Made by a program: the position numbers and the translations under genes. This document shows, one piece after another, positions 1 through 5,819 of a stretch of 6,369 bases of DNA; the first letter of the stretch is position 1; the number at the start of each line of letters is the position of its first letter. The notes under the pieces are model-generated. The model was not told the origin of the DNA. It saw only the letters and a list, made by a program, of their open reading frames with translations, and made no database searches. The stretch is from Paraprevotella sp. (GTDB taxonomy: Bacteria > Bacteroidota > Bacteroidia > Bacteroidales > Bacteroidaceae), in assembly GCA_021205005.1 (NCBI GenBank), contig JAJPYK010000194.1:1-6369 (forward strand), in the 5' to 3' direction.

Positions 1-16
1 CCGACGATAAACTATG

Positions 17-55
17 AAAAAAGGTTGTGCCAACGTTTTGACACAACCTCTTTTT
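17..55. terminator. Bidirectional intrinsic terminator hairpin
   Basis: AGGTTGTG (22-29) pairs perfectly with CACAACCT (42-49) around a 12-base loop. A run of T follows on the plus strand (51-55), and a run of A precedes it (17-22), which is a U-tract on the minus strand. It can therefore end transcripts from both sides. It lies about 130 bases past the fucosidase stop codon and is the likely end of that transcript. It may also serve a plus-strand gene beyond the left edge. The pairing is seen directly; termination is inferred. Confidence 0.65.
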
Positions 56-66
56 ATGACCAAGGC

Positions 67-117
67 GGGTTAAAATTCCGATAAAGCAAGAACGCGTTTT
101 ATACAAAGTTTTAACCC
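67..117. repeat. 9-bp inverted repeat in the fucosidase 3' region
   Basis: GGGTTAAAA (67-75) is the exact reverse complement of TTTTAACCC (109-117). The 8-base palindrome AACGCGTT (91-98) sits near the centre of the 33-base loop. No gene is visible in 56-179. The repeat could shape the 3' end of the fucosidase mRNA ahead of the terminator at 17-55, or be chance in AT-rich DNA. There is no U-tract, so I do not call it a terminator. Confidence 0.35.
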
Positions 118-179
118 CAAAAAGAAACACTGCAAAAGCGATGCACCGCAAAAAAACGACACACACGTTCGGATAGATA

Positions 180-1568
180 TCATTGGCGTTCATCGTATAT
201 TCCGATCTCATGTAATGACATGGATTCTTTGGAGGGAGTGAAAACGACTTTAACCCGATTACCCCAGACTTCGTCGAAACGATGCACTTTGACCTTACCG
301 GACTGAGGCTGTACAGAAAGCTCAGTCCACGCCCCATCTTTCTGATAAAACAAGCGATAGCTGCTGAAACTTTCATTCTGATCCACTAACGTAATCATAT
401 TGAATGGACGCATACGACCCAGATCCACTTCAAACCAAGGCTCCTTTACCCGCTTATTGGACTGCCATGCCGACCCGAAATTATCATCATTCCCGAAGGC
501 CATGATAGAACCGTCGTTGCTCCAACTGGAGTATGCCGGACGGTGCTTGGCGATGTTCTCGGCGGTTATAGGACGTTCGTAAGTTCCTAATGCCATATCA
601 GACCCCTCCTTGCCTTTCCATAACTGCCCGATCTTTTTCAACGCCTGACGAGCATTTCCGTCTATCAGTCCGTCGCGATTGGGCGATACGTTCAGAATAA
701 ACGTACAATAAGCTTGGTTGAACGGTATCAGATTCTCATCGACAATCCATTCCGGAGACTTGACGTCCGTAGAAGGGAAGTCGCTTTTCCAGAACCAGGA
801 AGAGCTCAGCGGCAGACAGGAAAGAGCCGGCAACCGGTTGGTGTCTTTTGAAATATGCTGTCCCGCATTCTGCTCAAACGATTTAATATCGGTATAGAAC
901 AAGGCATCCTGAGGATACTTGGCCGCATTCAAATCCATCACGAGGCAATCCGGCTGAAGCTGTTTGATGAAATGATAGATGTCGTCGAAAGGAACTTCCT
1001 CGTAAGAAATTCTCGACCATGGAGCGTCCCATCCGTCGATGATGAGAGCCGATATGGGACCATATTGGGTCAACAAATCCCTGAGTTGGCTTTTTATCAT
1101 TTCGATATGACTGGGCTGTATAAGTCCCGGACGCAAGCGATGATGCGTGTCGAGTCTGGAATAATAAAGCATGACGTCCAGACCCTTTTTACGGAATGCG
1201 TCAGTATACTCTTTCACGATGTCCCGTTTCAACGGACTGTTCATGACATTATAGTCCGTGGTTTTCGTATCCCAAATGCAGAACCCGCTGTGATGCTTCG
1301 TCGTAAGGCATCCGAAACGCATGCCGGCTTCTACGGCGGCATCGGCCCACTGGTTGCAATCCAGTTTTCGAGGATAGAAATCTTGGCCCGGCATATCGGG
1401 ATCGGGCCAATCTTCATCGGCAAAGGTCGGCATATTGAAATGGATAAACATGCCGAACTTCTCATTGACAAACTTCTGCTGAATCTCCCGCAGGCGGTCT
1501 CCCGCAAACGCAGATGTGACGACCCATCCGAAAAGTGCCGTCGCGATGATCTTAAAGTACGAACGCAT
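180..1568 (-). CDS. Secreted GH29 alpha-L-fucosidase with C-terminal F5/8 type C-like domain
   Basis: A 462-residue exported enzyme predicted to release alpha-linked L-fucose from glycans by the retaining mechanism of glycoside hydrolase family 29. Residues 1-22 form a signal peptide with a basic start, a hydrophobic core and an SAFA cleavage site, which supports the ATG at 1568. The GH29 barrel spans about 25-320. Visible landmarks are KFGMFIHFN (37-45), KHHSGFCIWD (91-100), ALIIDGW (174-180), where D178 fits the family nucleophile, and LNVSPNRDGLID (292-303). E232 in SFEQN is a candidate acid/base, but I cannot confirm it without a structure alignment. Residues about 330-460 look like a galactose-binding-like (discoidin/F5-8C) sandwich, running from KHRPAYSSWSNDGS to the HEIGIYDE strand, and may bind sugar. 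The stop is TGA. A terminator upstream and its own candidate promoter suggest a single-gene unit. No SusC/SusD genes are in the window. Family assignment is firm; the substrate linkage is not known. Confidence 0.93.
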   Translation of the reverse strand: MRSYFKIIATALFGWVVTSAFAGDRLREIQQKFVNEKFGMFIHFNMPTFADEDWPDPDMPGQDFYPRKLDCNQWADAAVEAGMRFGCLTTKHHSGFCIWDTKTTDYNVMNSPLKRDIVKEYTDAFRKKGLDVMLYYSRLDTHHRLRPGLIQPSHIEMIKSQLRDLLTQYGPISALIIDGWDAPWSRISYEEVPFDDIYHFIKQLQPDCLVMDLNAAKYPQDALFYTDIKSFEQNAGQHISKDTNRLPALSCLPLSSSWFWKSDFPSTDVKSPEWIVDENLIPFNQAYCTFILNVSPNRDGLIDGNARQALKKIGQLWKGKEGSDMALGTYERPITAENIAKHRPAYSSWSNDGSIMAFGNDDNFGSAWQSNKRVKEPWFEVDLGRMRPFNMITLVDQNESFSSYRLFYQKDGAWTELSVQPQSGKVKVHRFDEVWGNRVKVVFTPSKESMSLHEIGIYDERQ

Positions 1569-1608
1569 AAAAAGCTTTTAAATTGATGATGTGTTTTAGA
1601 TGTCATCG

Positions 1609-1616
1609 CAAAGATA
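1609..1616 (-). promoter_or_regulatory. Candidate Bacteroidota -7 element for the fucosidase gene
   Basis: On the minus strand this reads TATCTTTG, an exact match to the Bacteroidota primary-sigma -7 consensus TAnnTTTG. It lies 40 bases upstream of the fucosidase ATG and downstream of the nuclease terminator, as expected for a separate transcript. The -33 element is poor: only a TTTC about 23 bases further upstream (1640-1643). Start of transcription would be near 1603. Confidence 0.5.
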
Positions 1617-1727
1617 TCTACATTGTCTCCTTCCACACGGAAATAGTGCATCAAATTATAGGAGAAACAAACCAATCCCTACTGCGCCCGTCTCCGAATC
1701 GACCTTCTCTCTCCCGATAGACCGAAT

Positions 1728-1765
1728 AAAAAAGCGGGGATTATCCGATAGATAAAATCCCCGCT
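1728..1765 (-). terminator. Intrinsic terminator of the nuclease gene
   Basis: AGCGGGGAT (1733-1741) pairs with ATCCCCGCT (1757-1765). The stem can continue through TTATC/GATAA (1741-1745 with 1751-1755) with a small bulge and a five-base loop. On the minus strand the stem is followed by a six-T run (rc of 1728-1733). It sits about 48 bases after the nuclease TAA and separates that gene from the fucosidase gene. Confidence 0.88.
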
Positions 1766-1812
1766 CCTGAAAGCATTTCCTCATTCCGCCGTAGCCGGAC
1801 GGAACAAAGGGC

Positions 1813-3540
1813 TTATTTCACCAAGAACTTCTTGCCCTTGACGATGTACAATCCCTTGTCCAAACCGTCCAAAGCCTTTTCGCTGCGCACGGCCCGACGA
1901 ACCAAACGACCGTCGATCGTATAGACGTCGACAGGACCGTCGGAAGCCTCGTCTGTCACGGAAGAGACGCCGCTGTCGCTGTCGGTATTCAAGTAAAGCA
2001 CAACCGGCTCCTGCGTACCGAGCTTGTAACAAGCAAATCGAGGTGCACCCGCATTATAACGAATGGCACGATTCGTATAGGCATTGTTGACAATCTGTGC
2101 CTCGTCTCCGCTCAAGGTCACGGTCCACTTGGCTTGGGCATCATCGGCCTGAGAAGAGCTGTTCAGCTTATTGTCGTCCACAGTCAAAGAGAGATAGCCC
2201 TCCTCCGCAGCATCATAAAGCGTATAGGCGCCTGCCTGACCGCCAAGTACCAACTGATAAGGCAACCCTTCGTTATCAACCTCCGTACGAATCTCGTCCG
2301 CACTGATGGATACCTCGCTGTAACTACGATAATTATTCGCCATAGCTCCCAATGCCATACCTTTGCTTTCGCACACGACGATATAACGACGACCAACCTG
2401 CAAATCGGCATCGGAAGTCACTTTGCGGAACGTCTGCTCACCGCCGACCGGCAGATCGCTGATCAAAGAGTATGTAGCGTTGACGGTGACACTGGTCTTC
2501 GTGCCCCACAGGGTATAAGCTTCGATGGTGGTAGGCCCGTCGATCGGAATCTGTACCGGCGACTCTTCCGTATACTGATCACCTCCGTTCACGGAATACA
2601 CAATATAAGCATCGGACGTGGTCGTGCTGATCGTGACGACCGTACCGTCGGCCACCACACCGGGTTCCGGACTGAAGACCGGCGCAGCCACCACATCCCC
2701 TGCAGGAGGCATTTCGCCACCGCCTTCATAATGTTCGGGATCGAAAGCCTCATCTTTCTTATTGCCCCACACATACTCTTCCAATCCCGGAAAATCTATA
2801 TAAGGATTACGGTTATGCTGTATCCCGTACACGGCATTATTACGCTCGATCTCTTTCTCGCTCACGGGATCTTCTTCCGACCAACGCAACAGCATATCGA
2901 GTGCCCATTGGGCGAATCCGGGATAGGCATTTCCGGACAACATGTCGGAATCCCAACCGGAAATGCGGTCTTCGAAACAGGTGATCATATAAAAATAGGT
3001 ACGCGCAAAATCACCCTTATACTCATCGGCCGGCTCGAACACCGTACCGGTATATCCGCTCACCGAAGAAGGGCCCAATTTACTGAACCCGCCGCTCGAA
3101 GTATAAGTGGGGCGTTGGGGCTCTCCGAAAGGATAATTGCCTCGTGAGCCGTTCACCTTGCCGTCCGTAGGATAAAGATGGAACAGGTCGGTGTACATCG
3201 GCGTATCTTCATGGAACCAGCTTTTGGGGTAGGAGTGTTCGCGGTTGTAGCAATCTCCTTCATTCTTATACGTCCCACACTGGTCGCTCACAAAGGTAAA
3301 ATTGCTGGCTGAGGAATACATGTCCCACACCTTACCGTCTGCCCGCGCATCGGTTTTCTGGAAATCGGTCCACAGATTGGCATAAGAACGCTCTGTGTGG
3401 TTGATGATAATGGCAGAGAGTGCGGTTTTCAACGCAGCTCCATGCGTGCCTTTCGCCGAAGTGTAATAACCGGACGGAGCCTGTGCCCATAACTGGAACA
3501 AGACACAGAGCAAGGTCCATGAGGATAAAAGTCTTTTCAT
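1813..3540 (-). CDS. Secreted endonuclease I family nuclease, multidomain, with T9SS-like C-terminal tail
   Basis: A 575-residue exported nuclease predicted to cut DNA (and possibly RNA) non-specifically outside the cytoplasm. Residues 1-21 are a signal peptide (MKRLL, hydrophobic stretch, WAQA), fixing the start at 3540. The endonuclease I domain covers about 25-260. It carries NREHSYPKSWF (99-109), with E101 and H102 at the metal and general-base positions of the family, and DLFHLYPTDGKVNGSRGN (118-135), with the conserved NG.R.N metal/phosphate motif. It also has KGDFARTYFYM (175-185) and the closing NRNPYIDFPGLEEYVWG (243-259). A linker leads to a beta domain at about 285-358 resembling the chitobiase/hexosaminidase C-terminal type. 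A second beta-rich domain of uncertain family follows (about 370-518). The last 40 residues (about 536-575: VYTIDGRLVRR, KGLYIVKGKKFLVK) look like a type IX secretion sorting domain. The gene stands alone, with a terminator 48 bases downstream. The nuclease assignment is solid; the accessory domain names are inference. Confidence 0.92.
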   Translation of the reverse strand: MKRLLSSWTLLCVLFQLWAQAPSGYYTSAKGTHGAALKTALSAIIINHTERSYANLWTDFQKTDARADGKVWDMYSSASNFTFVSDQCGTYKNEGDCYNREHSYPKSWFHEDTPMYTDLFHLYPTDGKVNGSRGNYPFGEPQRPTYTSSGGFSKLGPSSVSGYTGTVFEPADEYKGDFARTYFYMITCFEDRISGWDSDMLSGNAYPGFAQWALDMLLRWSEEDPVSEKEIERNNAVYGIQHNRNPYIDFPGLEEYVWGNKKDEAFDPEHYEGGGEMPPAGDVVAAPVFSPEPGVVADGTVVTISTTTSDAYIVYSVNGGDQYTEESPVQIPIDGPTTIEAYTLWGTKTSVTVNATYSLISDLPVGGEQTFRKVTSDADLQVGRRYIVVCESKGMALGAMANNYRSYSEVSISADEIRTEVDNEGLPYQLVLGGQAGAYTLYDAAEEGYLSLTVDDNKLNSSSQADDAQAKWTVTLSGDEAQIVNNAYTNRAIRYNAGAPRFACYKLGTQEPVVLYLNTDSDSGVSSVTDEASDGPVDVYTIDGRLVRRAVRSEKALDGLDKGLYIVKGKKFLVK

Positions 3541-3566
3541 AAGCCTGATGAATTTATATTTTGCTC

Positions 3567-3574
3567 CAAATTTA
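3567..3574 (-). promoter_or_regulatory. Candidate -7 element for the nuclease gene (proximal)
   Basis: On the minus strand this reads TAAATTTG, an exact TAnnTTTG match, 26 bases upstream of the nuclease ATG. No TTTG-type -33 element stands at the usual 19-21 base spacing. That position falls on the poly-C face of the G tract at 3595-3602. Transcription would start near 3561 and give a leader of about 20 bases. Confidence 0.5.
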
Positions 3575-3594
3575 CTAAAAATCTCATCTCATCA

Positions 3595-3602
3595 GGGGGG
3601 GG
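3595..3602. repeat. Eight-G homopolymer tract in the nuclease promoter area
   Basis: There are eight consecutive G on the plus strand, with 20 bases between them and the proximal -7 element (3567-3574) and three bases between them and the distal one (3606-3613). Homopolymer G/C tracts of this size can slip during replication. This one covers the expected -33 region of the proximal promoter or the start site of the distal one. Confidence 0.9.
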
Positions 3603-3605
3603 CCG

Positions 3606-3613
3606 CAAAAATA
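3606..3613 (-). promoter_or_regulatory. Candidate -7 element for the nuclease gene (distal)
   Basis: On the minus strand this reads TATTTTTG, a second exact TAnnTTTG match, 65 bases upstream of the nuclease ATG. It has no clear -33 partner. If used, transcription would start within or beside the poly-C tract. It lies in an A-rich stretch, so a chance match is likely enough to keep confidence low. Confidence 0.3.
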
Positions 3614-3659
3614 AAAAAGAGTGCGTAAAGCCTTTCGGAATCATGTTACGACAAGGTTT

Positions 3660-3673
3660 CCGGCGTACGCCGG
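3660..3673. repeat. 14-bp perfect palindrome
   Basis: CCGGCGTACGCCGG equals its own reverse complement over all 14 bases. It is GC-rich against an AT-rich surround and directly abuts the nested inverted repeats at 3673-3792. It could be a binding site for a dimeric protein. As RNA it would have almost no loop, so a DNA role is more plausible than a hairpin. Confidence 0.7.
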
Positions 3674-3792
3674 TCCGACGGAAGAAGTCCCGAAAAAAAT
3701 CTGCGGAAGAAAAAATATTTTTCTCCTGAGAATGAAAAATCAATCTGCGGAGAAAAATTCGGGGAGGTGTGCCGACCGCTTCCGGTACGGAC
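3673..3792. repeat. Nested inverted repeats, about 120 bases, possible structured RNA or MITE-like element
   Basis: Three inverted repeats nest inside one another. Outer: GTCCG+CGGAAG (3673-3677, 3679-3684) pairs with CTTCCG+CGGAC (3779-3784, 3788-3792). Middle: CCCGAA (3689-3694) pairs with TTCGGG (3758-3763). Inner: TTTTTCTCC (3718-3726) pairs with GGAGAAAAA (3749-3757). A direct repeat, AATCTGCGGA, also occurs twice (3698-3707 and 3742-3751). No flanking target-site duplication is visible. The pairing is seen; whether it is an RNA, a mobile-repeat remnant or chance is not known. Confidence 0.5.
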
Positions 3793-3801
3793 GGACAGGA
3801 T

Positions 3802-3853
3802 AAAAAAATCCGGTGCAAAGCACAGTCGGTCACGCACTGTATTTTGCACCGGA
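3802..3853 (-). terminator. Intrinsic terminator of typA
   Basis: TCCGGTGCAAA (3809-3819) pairs with TTTGCACCGGA (3843-3853), an 11-bp stem. After a 2x2 internal loop, ACAGT (3822-3826) pairs with ACTGT (3836-3840) around a nine-base loop. On the minus strand the stem is followed by seven T (rc of 3802-3808). There is no T-run on the plus-strand side, so the direction is minus. It lies about 30 bases past the typA TAA. Confidence 0.92.
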
Positions 3854-3856
3854 AGC

Positions 3857-3873
3857 TTCCCGCGAAACGGGAA
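3857..3873 (-). other. Small hairpin between the typA stop and its terminator
   Basis: TTCCCG (3857-3862) pairs with CGGGAA (3868-3873) around a five-base loop, just ahead of the main terminator on the minus strand. It has no U-run of its own in that direction. It may protect the 3' end or be incidental. Confidence 0.45.
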
Positions 3874-3883
3874 AAATACGGTT

Positions 3884-5563
3884 TTAACGGTTGGCGCGCT
3901 TGCGCTCCGTATGGTCGAGAATCACCTTACGCATCCGCATGTTCTTGGGAGTGACCTCCACATATTCGTCTTCGCGGATATACTCCAAAGCCTCTTCCAG
4001 CGACAGGATGGTGGCCGGTACGATACGGGCTTTCTCATCCGAACCGGAGGCACGCATATTGGTCAGCTGCTTGCTCTTGGTGACGTTCACCACGAGGTCG
4101 TTCTCGTGAATGTGTTCGCCTACGATTTGTCCGGCGTAGACCGGATCCTGAGGTTCTATAAAGAAATTGCCGCGGTCTTGCAGGTTGTTGATGGCATAGG
4201 CGAAAGCCGTACCGCCCTCCAAAGCGATCATCACGCCGTTGCTGCGGCGGCTGATTTCTCCTTTATAGGGCTGGTATTCTTTAAAACGGTGCGCCATGAT
4301 GGCCTCGCCCTGACTGGCGGTAAGCACGTTTGTGCGCAGGCCGATGATACCTCGCGACGGGATGAGGAACTCGATGTTCACCCGTTCGCCCTGCGTCTCC
4401 ATCGACACCATTTCGCCCTTGCGGCGGGTTACCATGTCGATCATCTTGCTGGCAAACTCTTCCGGCACGTTGATCGTCAATTCCTCTATCGGTTCGCACT
4501 TCTTACCGTCGATTTCCTTGTAAATGACCTGAGGCTGTTCCACTTGCAGTTCGTAACCTTCGCGACGCATCGTCTCGATAAGCACGGACAGATGGAGCAC
4601 GCCGCGTCCGGCCACGATCCAACGGTCGGTGTAGCCTTCGGGCATGGACACGCGCAAAGCCAGATTTTTCTCCAGTTCCTTCTCCAGACGTTCGTTGATG
4701 TGACGGCTGGTGCAGTACTTACCTTCCTTGCCGAAGAAAGGCGAATCGTTGATAGTGAAGAGCATACTAATGGTAGGCTCGTCGATCGTAATGGTGGGCA
4801 GCGGTTCGGGATTCTCGTAATCGCAGATCGTATCGCCGATTTCAAAGTGCTCCAATCCTACGATGGCACAAATGTCGCCCGAGGAGACCTCGCTGATTTT
4901 CTGGCGTCCCATACCGGTAAAGGTATGCAATTCCTTGATTTTCGTCTTCTCCTGAGTGCCGTCGCGATGGCAGATGGTGATGTTCATACCATCTTTCAAA
5001 GTGCCGCGATGCACACGTCCCACCGCAATACGGCCCGTGTAATTGGAATAGTCCAATGAGGTGATGAGCATCTGGGGCGTGCCTTCCAACTGTACGGGAG
5101 CGGGAATGTGCTCGAGGATCTGGTCGAGCAGATAAAGGATGTCGCCGGTAGGCGTCTTCCAGTCGGGCCCCATCCAATTGTTCTTGGCCGAACCGTAAAC
5201 GACCGGAAAGTCCAATTGATCTTCGGTCGCATTCAGATCGCACATAAGGTCGAACACCATTTCATACACTTCCTCGGGGCGGTAGTTCGGTTTGTCCACC
5301 TTATTGATAACCACGATGGGCTTGAGTCCGATTTCGAGTGCCTTCTGCAACACGAAACGGGTCTGCGGCATCGGGCCTTCAAAGGCGTCCACCAGCAACA
5401 GACAGCCGTCCGCCATATTGAGCACGCGCTCCACTTCGCCTCCGAAATCGGAGTGTCCCGGAGTATCTATGATATTGATTTTCGTACCTTTATAATTGAT
5501 AGAAACATTCTTCGAAAGAATGGTTATACCTCGTTCTCGCTCCAATTCGTTGTTATCCAACAT
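3884..5563 (-). CDS. typA: TypA/BipA ribosome-associated GTPase, longest uninterrupted ORF (lacks the P-loop)
   Basis: This is the part of typA that reads without a stop: 559 residues from the ATG at 5563 to TAA. TypA/BipA is a translational GTPase related to EF-G that binds the 70S ribosome and helps ribosome assembly and stress or cold growth. In full-length numbering, this ORF keeps switch I RGITI (51-55), G3 DTPGH (73-77), G4 NKVD (127-130) and G5 SAK (165-167). The EF-Tu-like domain II follows (about 195-290), then EF-G-like domains III and V (about 300-470) and the TypA-specific C-terminal domain to residue 599. It lacks the first 40 residues, including the P-loop AHVDHGKT (11-18). A protein started here should not bind GTP normally. 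The Met at 5563 is therefore unlikely to be the natural start. Codon use and conservation through the remainder look normal. Confidence 0.85.
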   Translation of the reverse strand: MLDNNELERERGITILSKNVSINYKGTKINIIDTPGHSDFGGEVERVLNMADGCLLLVDAFEGPMPQTRFVLQKALEIGLKPIVVINKVDKPNYRPEEVYEMVFDLMCDLNATEDQLDFPVVYGSAKNNWMGPDWKTPTGDILYLLDQILEHIPAPVQLEGTPQMLITSLDYSNYTGRIAVGRVHRGTLKDGMNITICHRDGTQEKTKIKELHTFTGMGRQKISEVSSGDICAIVGLEHFEIGDTICDYENPEPLPTITIDEPTISMLFTINDSPFFGKEGKYCTSRHINERLEKELEKNLALRVSMPEGYTDRWIVAGRGVLHLSVLIETMRREGYELQVEQPQVIYKEIDGKKCEPIEELTINVPEEFASKMIDMVTRRKGEMVSMETQGERVNIEFLIPSRGIIGLRTNVLTASQGEAIMAHRFKEYQPYKGEISRRSNGVMIALEGGTAFAYAINNLQDRGNFFIEPQDPVYAGQIVGEHIHENDLVVNVTKSKQLTNMRASGSDEKARIVPATILSLEEALEYIREDEYVEVTPKNMRMRKVILDHTERKRANR

Positions 5564-5683
5564 TAATTCACCCGTCTGCTAATTTTCTCGGAAAAGGTTT
5601 CCTGCCAGCAGCATTTTGTCCACTAAAGTCGTTTTCCCGTGGTCTACGTGTGCGATAATCGCAATGTTCCTAATGTTCTGCAT
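3884..5683 (-). pseudogene. typA: Full-length typA gene interrupted by an in-frame TAG at codon 35
   Basis: Read from the ATG at 5683, the gene begins [20 protein letters not shown], the standard TypA N-terminus with its P-loop. It runs to ...LFREN, meets TAG (5579-5581), and resumes in the same frame with [10 protein letters not shown]. The whole frame is 599 codons plus stop, the usual length for Bacteroidales TypA, so no bases are missing. One substitution (for example CAG or GAG to TAG) explains the break. The other 564 codons are undamaged, so the lesion is recent, suppressed, or a sequencing error. A 25-bp duplication of the start region lies at 5671-5720. No other in-frame TAG occurs in the roughly 1,770 codons of the window, which argues against a changed genetic code. 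I use 'pseudogene' for the broken frame; the loss of function is inferred. Confidence 0.8.
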
Positions 5684-5708
5684 ACTGTTTACCTGTAATG
5701 TTCTGCAT
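5670..5708 (-). other. 12-codon upstream ORF overlapping the typA start
   Basis: The ATG at 5706-5708 is the duplicated copy of the typA start codon, with the same 12 bases before it (CAGGTAAACAGT). It reads [12 protein letters not shown] and stops at TAG (5670-5672), 11 bases past the first base of the real ATG and out of frame with it. Because its context equals that of the real start, ribosomes could begin here and reduce typA translation. It is a by-product of the tandem duplication rather than a gene. Confidence 0.5.
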
Positions 5709-5720
5709 ACTGTTTACCTG
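5671..5720. repeat. Exact 25-bp tandem duplication spanning the typA start codon
   Basis: Bases 5671-5695 and 5696-5720 are identical over 25 bases and directly adjacent. Each unit holds, on the minus strand, CAGGTAAACAGT then ATGCAGAACATTA, i.e. the typA leader and first four codons. The unit length is not a multiple of three, so the extra start is out of frame. The related heptamer AATGTTC also occurs just downstream in the gene (5663-5669), a possible slippage point. Confidence 0.97.
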
Positions 5721-5729
5721 AAATTGCGG

Positions 5730-5737
5730 CAAAGTTA
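5730..5737 (-). promoter_or_regulatory. Candidate -7 element of the typA promoter
   Basis: On the minus strand this reads TAACTTTG, an exact TAnnTTTG match identical to the rpsO -7 box. Transcription should start near 5724, about 40 bases before the typA ATG and about 15 before the duplicated ATG at 5708. No good -33 element is seen at the normal spacing. Confidence 0.65.
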
Positions 5738-5789
5738 CTACAAATAATTGGAAAAGTGCGGAATAGGAGCAAAAAAAACATGGAAGTCC

Positions 5790-5819
5790 TTGCCGATACA
5801 GGAAAATGTAGTAACTTTG
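5790..5819 (+). promoter_or_regulatory. rpsO promoter (-33 TTG, -7 TAACTTTG)
   Basis: TTG (5790-5792) and TAACTTTG (5812-5819) are 19 bases apart, matching the Bacteroidota TTG-N19-21-TAnnTTTG arrangement. Start of transcription should fall near 5824-5826, leaving an A-rich leader of about 33 bases before the rpsO ATG. This is the best-formed promoter in the window. Confidence 0.82.

Larger units (their letters stand above)
3541..3883. other. Structured 343-base intergenic region without a convincing gene
   Basis: This gap lies between the nuclease start and the typA stop. The short frames in it (for example minus 3537-3833 and plus 3621-3803) have no family resemblance and run through obvious hairpins, so I do not call genes. 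It holds two candidate -7 elements for the nuclease, an eight-G tract, a 14-bp palindrome, nested inverted repeats over 3673-3792, and the typA terminator. A small RNA or a mobile-repeat remnant is possible but unproven. Confidence 0.7.

Noticed and set aside
855..1586. Plus-strand 243-codon ORF
   Set aside because: It lies opposite the GH29 gene, shows no recognisable domain and has arginine/isoleucine-rich antisense composition; it is a shadow of the fucosidase frame.
1331..1675. Minus-strand 114-codon ORF overlapping the fucosidase start
   Set aside because: It is a different frame of the same strand, with no recognisable motif; the signal peptide and GH29 motifs fix the real frame.
2134..3147. 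Plus-strand 337-codon ORF
   Set aside because: It lies wholly antisense to the well-supported endonuclease gene and has no family resemblance.
3537..3849. Small minus-strand ORFs of 98 and 67 codons in the intergenic gap
   Set aside because: They overlap in two frames, cross the structured repeats and terminator, and resemble no protein I know.
3767..5059. Plus-strand 430-codon ORF, the longest on that strand
   Set aside because: It is antisense to typA, and its start runs through the typA terminator. The His/Phe/Val-rich translation is typical of the reverse complement of a conserved gene.
5579..5581. TAG read as glutamine (alternative genetic code) or as pyrrolysine
   Set aside because: No other in-frame TAG occurs in about 1,770 codons rich in Gln, and no pyrrolysine context is expected in Bacteroidales. 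None of the four genes whose ends are visible stops at TAG, so stop usage alone cannot exclude recoding, but a single mutation or error is simpler.
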